NCBI RefSeq assembly: GCF_046545555.1
Contig: NZ_JBHZTH010000006.1
Coordinates: 62,001-126,000, forward strand
Source: Winogradskyella sp046545555
GTDB taxonomy: Bacteria; Bacteroidota; Bacteroidia; Flavobacteriales; Flavobacteriaceae
DNA: 64,000 nt
Direction of reading: 5' to 3'
This document shows positions 25,141 to 31,909 of the stretch, one piece after another. Below the pieces are notes generated by a model. The model was not told the origin of the DNA and searched no databases. It saw only the letters and a list, made by a program, of their open reading frames with translations. Both the position numbers and the translations under genes were made by a program. Position 1 is the first letter of the stretch. Each line of letters starts with the position of its first letter.

Positions 25141-26547
25141 ATGATGAAACTAAAACTTACCATACTAATTATTGGTTTCAGTTGGTTAGGGTTTTCCCAA
25201 ACAGAAGATTTGTCTAACGTGCTTCGTTTTGATGAGTATTTAGGTTTTGTAAAGAAATTTCATCCAATTGTAAAGCAAGCGGAATTGGTCATTGATGAAA
25301 GTCAGGCGAAATTAATGAAATCTCGTGGTGCTTTTGACCCTAAGATTGAAGTCGATTATGATAGAAAGAAATTTAAGAATACAGAATACTTCGATAGATT
25401 AAACGGAACATTTAAAGTGCCGACTTGGTTTGGTGTAGAATTAAAGGCAACCTTTGAAGAAAATTCTGGGGTGTTTTTAAATCCTGAAGCTTTTGTGCCA
25501 GAAGATGGTTTATATAGTGCTGGTATTGCAGTTCCATTAGGCAGAGGTTTACTAATTAATAATAGAATGGCTGCCTTAAAGCAGGCAAAACTCTTTAGGG
25601 AACAAGCCAAGGCAGATCGCGATTTATATGTCAATAATATTTTATACGAAGCATCTTTAGTTTACTTTAAATGGTTGCAGGCTTATAACGAATTAAAGTT
25701 GTTTGAGAATATCTTGGTTAATGCAAAGCAACGTTTTACAGGTGTGCAAAAAGGTGTTGAAGTTGGTGAAAATGCAGAAATTGATGAAACTGAAGCACGT
25801 ATAGCCGTAAATAATAGAAAACTAGGTTTAGAGCAATCTAAAGTAAAACTGTTGAAAGCGGCTTTAGAGCTATCTAATTTCTTATGGTTAGAGAATAATG
25901 TACCCGTAGAGTTACAACCAGATGTTATACCAGATATTAATACAGAACCTATTGTCGATGCTACATTTAATATTAACCAGTTAAGAAGTGATGAAGTGGT
26001 GTTAGATGCGCATCCAAAATTATTGTCTTTAGGGTATAAGTTAGAAGGTTTAGAGGTAGATACAAAACTTAAGGCTAATAGATTATTACCAAGAATTGAT
26101 GTAGAATATAATTTTATTACAGAAACACCAGAAGTGGCCAGAACGTTTAATACTGCCGAATATAAAGGAGGATTAAATGTTAGTTTCCCTTTATTTTTAA
26201 GAAAAGAGCGTGGAGATTTAAAGTTGGCGAGGTTAAAGATGCAAGATACAGAGTTTGAAATGGATGCTACACGTGTTAATCTTCAAAATAAGATTAATGC
26301 ATTAAAGCAAGAACTAGAATCTTATGTTGCTCAAAATGAAATTACAACCCAAATGGTATCAGATTATATGCGAATGCTGCAAGCTGAAGAGCGTAAGTTT
26401 GAATTAGGCGAAAGCTCATTGTTTTTAGTAAATTCTAGAGAGTCTAAATTGATAGATGGGCAATTAAAAGCTATAGAAATTCAGAATAAATTCTTTAGTA
26501 CTAAAGCTAAGCTTTTTAATAGTTTGGCTGTGAATCCGGATTTGTAG
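25141..26547 (+). CDS. TolC-family outer-membrane efflux protein
   Basis: The 468-residue protein has a signal peptide (MMKLKLTILIIGFSWLGFSQ) and the two-fold helical repeat of TolC channels: EYLGFVKKFHPIVKQAELVIDESQAKL in the first half and DEVVLDAHPKLLSLGYKLEGLEVDTKL in the second, each followed by a beta-strand region and long alpha-barrel helices. The ATG directly follows the HlyD stop codon; a second ATG is the next codon. It is the outer-membrane exit duct of the exporter. No hairpin terminator as strong as others in the window follows; only a weak 7-bp stem lies about 10 bases downstream. Confidence 0.9.
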   Translation: MMKLKLTILIIGFSWLGFSQTEDLSNVLRFDEYLGFVKKFHPIVKQAELVIDESQAKLMKSRGAFDPKIEVDYDRKKFKNTEYFDRLNGTFKVPTWFGVELKATFEENSGVFLNPEAFVPEDGLYSAGIAVPLGRGLLINNRMAALKQAKLFREQAKADRDLYVNNILYEASLVYFKWLQAYNELKLFENILVNAKQRFTGVQKGVEVGENAEIDETEARIAVNNRKLGLEQSKVKLLKAALELSNFLWLENNVPVELQPDVIPDINTEPIVDATFNINQLRSDEVVLDAHPKLLSLGYKLEGLEVDTKLKANRLLPRIDVEYNFITETPEVARTFNTAEYKGGLNVSFPLFLRKERGDLKLARLKMQDTEFEMDATRVNLQNKINALKQELESYVAQNEITTQMVSDYMRMLQAEERKFELGESSLFLVNSRESKLIDGQLKAIEIQNKFFSTKAKLFNSLAVNPDL

Positions 26548-26621
26548 TTTATTATTAAGTTTTAGCCTTTAAATAGTGTTAAAACTAATAGAAAATTGAC
26601 ATGTAAATGCTTAATATTCAT

Positions 26622-26629
26622 TATTTTTG
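26622..26629 (+). promoter_or_regulatory. -7 promoter element of the carbonic anhydrase gene
   Basis: TATTTTTG fits TAnnTTTG and lies 35 bases before the ATG. A TTGAC at 26596-26600 is upstream but about 23 bases away, longer than the usual spacing, so the -33 element is uncertain. Confidence 0.5.
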
Positions 26630-26664
26630 TTTAACGTTTTTAACTATTATTTAAACAGTAAATT

Positions 26665-27429
26665 ATGAAGTATTTAAAATTATCTTTAATTGCTATTTCT
26701 ACTCTAATTATGCTAACATCTTGTGAACAAAAAGCAAAAGATGAAGTAAAGACTGATGTTACATCTGAAGCTGTAGAAGAAACCAAAGTTAAAAGTATTC
26801 TTACTGCAGAAGAACAGGCAGGAATGACTCCGCAAGAAATAATTGGTCGTTTAAAAAAAGGAAATGAAAATTTTATAAATAATAACCTCACACGTCGCGA
26901 TCATTCTGCCCAACGACGCAAGGCTATGATTGGTCAATTTCCAAAAGCAATCGTCCTTTCTTGTGTAGACAGTCGAGTACCTGTAGAAGATGTATTTGAT
27001 TTGGGTATTGGAGATATTTTTGTGGCACGTGTAGCCGGAAATATTGAAAATGCTGATATCGTAGGTTCTATGGAATATGCTACTGCTGTAGCAGGTTCTA
27101 AGGTCGTAATTGTTATGGGACACACTGCTTGTGGTGCAGTAAAATCTACAATAGATAAAGTTGACGCAAAATCTCTCGGAATGAATTCCTTAGCTGATTT
27201 AATAGATGAGATTGAGCCAGCTGTTGGTGAAACTGCGCTAGATGGAGAGCGAAACTCAAAAAATGCTAAATTCACTAATGCAGTGATTAATAATAATGCC
27301 ATGCGTACCGTAAAGAATATTAGAGAACAATCACCTACCATGGCTAAGATGGAGGATGACGGTAATATTATTATTGTTTCTGCAGTTTACGACATGGAAA
27401 GCGGTAAGGTTAACTTTAATGTTGATTAA
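26665..27429 (+). CDS. Beta-class carbonic anhydrase, lipoprotein
   Basis: This enzyme interconverts carbon dioxide and bicarbonate. The 254 residues start with a lipoprotein signal ending in LTSCE (Cys20), so unlike most beta-class enzymes it should be anchored outside the cytoplasm. An acidic linker follows. All beta-class residues are present: Cys100-Val-Asp102-Ser-Arg104 (zinc ligand and catalytic Asp/Arg pair), and His153 with Cys156 in GHTACGA. The last section is shortened but still contains NVIREQSP-like residues (NIREQSP). It has its own promoter and a strong hairpin terminator behind it. An external location suggests bicarbonate or CO2 supply or pH control at the envelope; this is inference. 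Confidence 0.93.
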   Translation: MKYLKLSLIAISTLIMLTSCEQKAKDEVKTDVTSEAVEETKVKSILTAEEQAGMTPQEIIGRLKKGNENFINNNLTRRDHSAQRRKAMIGQFPKAIVLSCVDSRVPVEDVFDLGIGDIFVARVAGNIENADIVGSMEYATAVAGSKVVIVMGHTACGAVKSTIDKVDAKSLGMNSLADLIDEIEPAVGETALDGERNSKNAKFTNAVINNNAMRTVKNIREQSPTMAKMEDDGNIIIVSAVYDMESGKVNFNVD

Positions 27430-27451
27430 TTAAAGGGTAACTATTCTATAG

Positions 27452-27486
27452 AAGGCAAAATTTCAAGTTTTTTGAAATTTTGCCTT
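27452..27486 (+). terminator. Terminator of the carbonic anhydrase gene
   Basis: AAGGCAAAATTTCAA and TTGAAATTTTGCCTT form a perfect 15-bp stem around a GTTTT loop, followed by TTCTTTTTT. It lies 22 bases behind the stop codon. Confidence 0.92.
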
Positions 27487-27610
27487 TTCTTTTTTAGTAA
27501 AATAATGCTCAGACAGTAATTGTAATAAGGTAATAGCTATGATTTAATAAAGTCTTAAATCTTGTGCAGTATTTTTCAACTTCAGTATCGGTATCAAGTT
27601 TAAGTTCTAT

Positions 27611-27618
27611 TATATTTG
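27611..27618 (+). promoter_or_regulatory. -7 promoter element of mpl, next to the start codon
   Basis: TATATTTG matches TAnnTTTG exactly and ends only 4 bases before the ATG, so the transcript probably begins at or next to the start codon (leaderless). No clear -33 TTG is seen at the usual distance. Confidence 0.55.
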
Positions 27619-27622
27619 TTGC

Positions 27623-28978
27623 ATGAACGTACATTTTATAGCTATTGGTGGTGCAGCAATGCACAATTTAGCCATAGCACTTCACAATAAAGGTTATAAA
27701 GTCACAGGAAGTGATGATACTATTTTTGATCCTTCAAAATCGCGATTAGAAGCAAAAGGTTTACTACCTGAAACTTTTGGTTGGTATCCTGAGAAAATCA
27801 CTTCAGATTTAGATGCTATCGTTTTAGGTATGCATGCCAAAGCAGATAACCCTGAATTGCTAAAAGCTCAAGATTTAGGTTTAAAAATATATAGTTATCC
27901 GGAATTTCTATACGAACAAGCCAAACATAAAACACGAGTTGTTATTGGTGGAAGTCACGGAAAGACTACGATTACTTCTATGATTTTACATGTAATGCAT
28001 TATCACGATCGGGATGTAGATTATATGGTTGGTGCACAGCTCGAAGGTTTTGATGTGATGGTAAAATTAACTGAACATAATGATTTTATGGTCTTAGAAG
28101 GCGATGAGTATTTGAGTTCACCAATAGATATGCGACCGAAATTTCATCTATACAAACCTAATATTGCCTTGTTGAGCGGAATTGCTTGGGATCATATTAA
28201 TGTATTTCCGACCTATGAAAACTATGTTGAGCAGTTTAGCATTTTTGTAGATTCTATAGTTACTGGTGGAAGCATCAATTACAACGAAGAAGATTTAGAA
28301 GTAAAACGCGTAGTAGAAGTTTCAGAAAATCAGGTTAGAAAGATTGCTTACCAAACTCCAGAGTATAGCGTAGAAAATGGAGAAACATTATTAGAAACTC
28401 CAGAAGGCCCAATGCCAATTGAAGTCTTTGGAGCACATAACCTCAATAACTTGGCTGGAGCTAAATGGATTTGCCAACACATGGGAATTGATGAAGACGA
28501 TTTCTACGAAGCCATTTCTACCTTTAAAGGAGCAAGTAAACGCTTAGAAAAAATTGCCGAGTCCAACACAAGTATTGCTTACAAAGATTTTGCACATTCA
28601 CCAAGTAAAGTAGAAGCCACAACTAAAGCTGTTAAAGAACAATATAATGATAGAACTTTAGTGGCTTGTTTAGAATTGCATACCTATAGTAGTCTTAATG
28701 CAGAATTTTTAAAAGAATATAAAGGTGCATTAGCCGCCGCAGATACAGCAGTTGTTTTTTATTCTCCTCGTGCTGTTGAAATTAAAAAGCTAAAAGAAGT
28801 ATCACATGAGCAAATTGCTACTGCTTTTGAACGTGATGATTTAATTATTTATACCAACCCAGAAGATTTTAAAAATTTCTTGTTTTCGCAAAATTTTGAC
28901 AACAAGTCGTTACTCTTAATGAGTTCTGGTAATTATGGTGGTTTGGATTTTGATGAGGTGAAGGAGCTTTTTAGTTAA
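27623..28978 (+). CDS. mpl: UDP-N-acetylmuramate:L-alanyl-gamma-D-glutamyl-meso-diaminopimelate ligase
   Basis: Mpl attaches the tripeptide recovered from old peptidoglycan directly to UDP-MurNAc, saving three synthesis steps. The 451 residues follow the three-domain Mur ligase plan. The N-terminal Rossmann part begins HFIAIGGAAMHNLAIAL, the ATP loop is GGSHGKTT at 109-116, EGDEY with a metal-binding Glu follows near 155, and the C-terminal domain contains DFAHSPSKV. The divergence from MurC (IGGAAM instead of IGGIGM) is typical of Mpl. The cell-wall amidase gene converges on it from the right, with only 10 bases between the stop codons. Confidence 0.93.
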   Translation: MNVHFIAIGGAAMHNLAIALHNKGYKVTGSDDTIFDPSKSRLEAKGLLPETFGWYPEKITSDLDAIVLGMHAKADNPELLKAQDLGLKIYSYPEFLYEQAKHKTRVVIGGSHGKTTITSMILHVMHYHDRDVDYMVGAQLEGFDVMVKLTEHNDFMVLEGDEYLSSPIDMRPKFHLYKPNIALLSGIAWDHINVFPTYENYVEQFSIFVDSIVTGGSINYNEEDLEVKRVVEVSENQVRKIAYQTPEYSVENGETLLETPEGPMPIEVFGAHNLNNLAGAKWICQHMGIDEDDFYEAISTFKGASKRLEKIAESNTSIAYKDFAHSPSKVEATTKAVKEQYNDRTLVACLELHTYSSLNAEFLKEYKGALAAADTAVVFYSPRAVEIKKLKEVSHEQIATAFERDDLIIYTNPEDFKNFLFSQNFDNKSLLLMSSGNYGGLDFDEVKELFS

Positions 28979-28988
28979 TATTTGTAAT

Positions 28989-30017
28989 TCACTTGCGACC
29001 ACTATAATCGGCTAAAAGCCCTAAATGAATCCAATTAGCCAAGGCTTCTCGGTTGTCATAATTTAAAATACGCTTTTGATCTTTTGAGTTCCTAATATTT
29101 CCAAGTTCAATATATACCATGGGAGGCAATGTGTTTTTAACTAAATATAATCCACTTCTAGAAGTTACAGTGCCAGAATAAATACGATTGGGTTGATGCT
29201 TGGCATACTTTTCTTTAAAGGTAGTATGAACATGATCAGCTAAGCGTTTTCCATTTTTACTATTCTTATGATGATAAAAGAATACATCTATATTTTTTCC
29301 GACACTTCTGCTATCTACATGTGTTACAATTAGTCTTTGATATGCTCCTTTATGTTTTAAGTAAAGCTTATTAACAGCTTTTGTTCGTTGTTGTAATCTT
29401 AATTTTTGGCTTCTAGGAATTTCCTTTTTTGGGTAACAAACTTCATCATAATCGACTTCTAAAATGCGCTGGTCTCTTATGCCATCGTTCTTGTCTTTTA
29501 TAATAATGTAGACCGTAGCTCCCTTAGCCATTAATTTTCGCGCCAATCTTAAGGTGACATCATAAGCATACTCATCTTCAGTAATTAATTTAGAATTATA
29601 AGTTGTTACCGCACCAGGATCAGGTCCACCATGTCCAGCAATTAAATAATAGACGGCATTTTTAAGCGTGTCATTTTTAACAGTAAAATTTTTGTAATCT
29701 TCTCCAAATAAGAGTTCAGTTTTGATTTCTGGTTTAATTGAAGTACTATCTATTTTACGATTTATTGATGCTGTTACAGAGTCCGACTTAATTATCGGTA
29801 ACACATAAGATTTTCCAATAATGAGTTGATTTCCAGAGGTTATTTTTTCTTTATTTAATTGTATAAAACTATCAATATATCTGTACGGAATATCGTGTGC
29901 TCTCAGGAGCGAAAAAATACCATCGCCTTTTTGTGCTACCACTGATTGGTTTGTAGTTTGTCCTAAAGCTACAGTAATAGTACAAAGTGTAAAAAAATAT
30001 AGTAGATGTTTTAGCAT
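28989..30017 (-). CDS. Secreted N-acetylmuramoyl-L-alanine amidase with LysM-like region
   Basis: This enzyme cuts the bond between muramic acid and the peptide in peptidoglycan. The 342 residues begin with a signal peptide (ending near VALGQ). A LysM-like segment follows at about 26-75 (VAQKGDGIFSLLRAHDI...GNQLIIGKSYVLP), then an Amidase_3 domain. Zinc ligands are His129 in AGHGGPDPGA, Glu149 in EDEYAYDV and His233 in VTHVDSR; the catalytic glutamate is Glu304 in IELGNIRN. It probably acts in the periplasm in cell-wall turnover or division. The gene is convergent with mpl, a muropeptide recycling gene, so the two functions are related though not in one operon. Confidence 0.9.
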   Translation of the reverse strand: MLKHLLYFFTLCTITVALGQTTNQSVVAQKGDGIFSLLRAHDIPYRYIDSFIQLNKEKITSGNQLIIGKSYVLPIIKSDSVTASINRKIDSTSIKPEIKTELLFGEDYKNFTVKNDTLKNAVYYLIAGHGGPDPGAVTTYNSKLITEDEYAYDVTLRLARKLMAKGATVYIIIKDKNDGIRDQRILEVDYDEVCYPKKEIPRSQKLRLQQRTKAVNKLYLKHKGAYQRLIVTHVDSRSVGKNIDVFFYHHKNSKNGKRLADHVHTTFKEKYAKHQPNRIYSGTVTSRSGLYLVKNTLPPMVYIELGNIRNSKDQKRILNYDNREALANWIHLGLLADYSGRK

Positions 30018-30148
30018 GCTGGTTAATGTTAATAAAAGAACTAATGTGTTACCAGTGCTATATAACTGTTTATATCAATGATTTATTATAAAATTACGAA
30101 GAACGAGCAATTAACTGCAGAAATAAGATTAATACTCTATTATAAAAT

Positions 30149-30676
30149 TCAATCCAAATTCAACTGCCAAGACACACCAAATTGGTCTTCGATAAAGGCA
30201 AATTGTTGGCTAAAGCCATAGTTGCCCAATGGCATTAGAACTTTGCCATTTTCAGATAGTTTGGTAAAAAGAAATTCCTGCTCTTCTTTAGATATACAGT
30301 CTATAAAATTGGAAACACCAGGAGTAAAATTCCACTCATGTTTTATATAACTATCACTACACGCATATTGACTTCCGTTTAACTCAAAACGTGCCATCAT
30401 AATTGAGCCTTCAGGTGCAGGGCCTTCTGATTCATAGCGATTTACTTCGGTGATTTTAGAATTTTCAAATAGACTTACATAAAAATTCATGGCTTGTTCA
30501 GCATCTTGGTTTTGAAAGGTTAAAAAGGTTGTGATTTGTTTTGAGGTATTTGCTTTTTCAACCGTTTGTTTTAATTCAGTATTTTCAGAACGTAACGCGT
30601 CAAGTTCTTTATTCAGTGTTTTGTTTTCGCAATTAAAAAGAAGGGATATAATTAATATAATGATCGGTTTTTTCAA
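30149..30676 (-). CDS. Lipoprotein with PhnB-type VOC domain
   Basis: The 175-residue product has a lipoprotein signal (LIISLLFNCE, Cys16). A short heptad-like helix follows (ELDALRSENTELKQTVEKANTS, about 22-44), then a PhnB-like VOC domain at 47-175 (QITTFLTFQNQDAEQAMNFYVSLFENS; FIDCISKEEQEFLFTKLSENG; FGVSWQLNLD). PhnB relatives are small dimeric metalloenzyme-fold proteins often near 3-demethylubiquinone methyltransferase-like annotations, with unknown activity. Putting this fold on a lipid anchor is unusual. It starts 12 bases after a second VOC gene and is in one transcript with it and probably with an AraC-type regulator. Confidence 0.82.
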   Translation of the reverse strand: MKKPIIILIISLLFNCENKTLNKELDALRSENTELKQTVEKANTSKQITTFLTFQNQDAEQAMNFYVSLFENSKITEVNRYESEGPAPEGSIMMARFELNGSQYACSDSYIKHEWNFTPGVSNFIDCISKEEQEFLFTKLSENGKVLMPLGNYGFSQQFAFIEDQFGVSWQLNLD

Positions 30677-30688
30677 AATATAATGGAT

Positions 30689-31084
30689 TTAAAGGTTTTC
30701 AACAATCTGAATATTATTACCGCAAGTATCATTAAATACAGCATACTTTACAGTGCTAAAAATAGACGGTTTAATACTAAACTCCACACCAAGATCAAGT
30801 AAACGCTTATATTCATCATCTACGCTATCTACATCAAATTGGGTCCATGGAATGCCTGCTTCCATTAAAGCATCTTGGTAAACTTTGGATGGTTCAAAGT
30901 GATTAGGTGCGGGTTCTAATAAGAGCTCTGGACCATCTTGGGCATCCTTAGATACAAGGGTAATCCATCGATTTTCGCCATCTAATGGTGTATCCTTCTT
31001 TTTAATAAAACCTAGTTTTTTGGTATAGAATTCTAGTGCTATTTCTTGGTCTCTAACGGGAATACTTATTATTGTAACTTTCAT
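30689..31084 (-). CDS. VOC-family (glyoxalase-like) protein
   Basis: The 131 residues form two beta-alpha-beta-beta-beta units: TIISIPVRDQEIALEFYTKKLGF in the first and VDDEYKRLLDLGVEFS with CGNNIQIVENL in the second. This is the vicinal oxygen chelate fold of glyoxalase, dioxygenase and resistance proteins. The final Glu of the fold is present (IVENL); the other metal ligands are not obvious, so no activity is assigned. No signal peptide, so cytoplasmic. It is flanked by a VOC lipoprotein gene downstream and by an AraC-type regulator gene 47 bases upstream. Confidence 0.88.
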   Translation of the reverse strand: MKVTIISIPVRDQEIALEFYTKKLGFIKKKDTPLDGENRWITLVSKDAQDGPELLLEPAPNHFEPSKVYQDALMEAGIPWTQFDVDSVDDEYKRLLDLGVEFSIKPSIFSTVKYAVFNDTCGNNIQIVENL

Positions 31085-31131
31085 AATCCATATTGTGATA
31101 GTTCATTATTCAAAATTGAAGATAATAAATT

Positions 31132-31521
31132 TTAGTTGCTTCTTGAAAGTTGCTCTTTTTGATATTGACTTGGTGATTTACCAGTTCTAGACTTAAATAA
31201 TGTGCTGAATGAACCTAAACTCTGAAAACCAATGGCAAAGCAGGTCTCTGTTACTGAAGTTCCTTTTTTTAGAAGGGTTTTAGATGTCTCTATCCGTTTA
31301 TCAATTAGATATTGTTTTGGTGTAAGACCATAATATCTTTTAAATAAGCGCAATAAATGAAATTTAGAAATAAATTGATTGTGAGATAAAATATCTAAGT
31401 TGATGTCATTTTCATAGTGAGTGTCAATGTAATTTTTAACACTAATAATAGATGCAATCTGTTTGTCATTAGAATAATGATTCTCTTTTAGTTGTTTTAT
31501 TTTGTCTTGGTAGTAACTCAC
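31132..31521 (-). CDS. Short AraC-family transcriptional regulator
   Basis: The 129 residues consist almost entirely of the double helix-turn-helix DNA-binding domain of AraC proteins, including the C-terminal signature with GFQSLGSFSTLFKSRTGKSPSQYQKEQ and the first HTH near FISKFHLLRLFKRYYGLTPKQYL. The usual N-terminal sensor domain is absent, so any signal must come through another protein or expression level. It lies directly upstream of two VOC-type genes on the same strand and may control them. Confidence 0.9.
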   Translation of the reverse strand: MSYYQDKIKQLKENHYSNDKQIASIISVKNYIDTHYENDINLDILSHNQFISKFHLLRLFKRYYGLTPKQYLIDKRIETSKTLLKKGTSVTETCFAIGFQSLGSFSTLFKSRTGKSPSQYQKEQLSRSN

Positions 31522-31560
31522 TTAAAGCTAAGTTCGCAGAAATTTTTGAGAATGCCTAAT

Positions 31561-31863
31561 CTATTCATTCTCAATCTTCTCAATCATCTCTCTAAATAAA
31601 CCCAATAAAAAAGTCAATTTTGTGGCATCGCCAGCAGCTCTAAATCTTTGGTTTTGAATTTTTACTCCGTACCAATCTTGTTTTCCGTTTTCGTTGAGAA
31701 CCCATTTTATTTCTAGGTTAGCAATAGATGTTTTAGAGATATCAATTTCTACATCCCAACCGGCAGGACTGTCTATATTGGTAATTTGTATGGCATCGCC
31801 TTTTTCCCAGTCTCCATCACAATTGGCTTGAAACCAATTTTGTATCCATTCTAAAACTTCCAT
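31561..31863 (-). CDS. Imm53-family immunity protein, orphan
   Basis: The 100 residues match the Imm53 family as I know it: LEWIQNWFQANCDGDWEKGDAIQITNIDSPAGWDVEIDI at the start, with the conserved CDGDWE, and a tail FLLGLFREMIEKIEN. These small cytoplasmic proteins are predicted to neutralise toxins of polymorphic toxin systems. No toxin gene with a recognisable toxin domain lies on either side: upstream is a T9SS cargo, downstream an AraC/VOC group. It may be a leftover or a defence against toxins from other strains. The family assignment is by recognition, not by search. Confidence 0.78.
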   Translation of the reverse strand: MEVLEWIQNWFQANCDGDWEKGDAIQITNIDSPAGWDVEIDISKTSIANLEIKWVLNENGKQDWYGVKIQNQRFRAAGDATKLTFLLGLFREMIEKIENE

Positions 31864-31909
31864 ATTTATAGCTTTTAAGGGCTAACAAAAAAAGACAAAT
31901 AGGGCGTAC

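Noticed and set aside
26851..27341. Open frames on the minus strand opposite the carbonic anhydrase gene
   Set aside because: They lie fully inside a gene with intact catalytic motifs, have no promoter box, and their proteins look like low-complexity shadow translations.
31522..31909. Toxin partner for the Imm53 protein
   Set aside because: I looked for one beside the gene and found no frame with toxin features; only short spacers remain.
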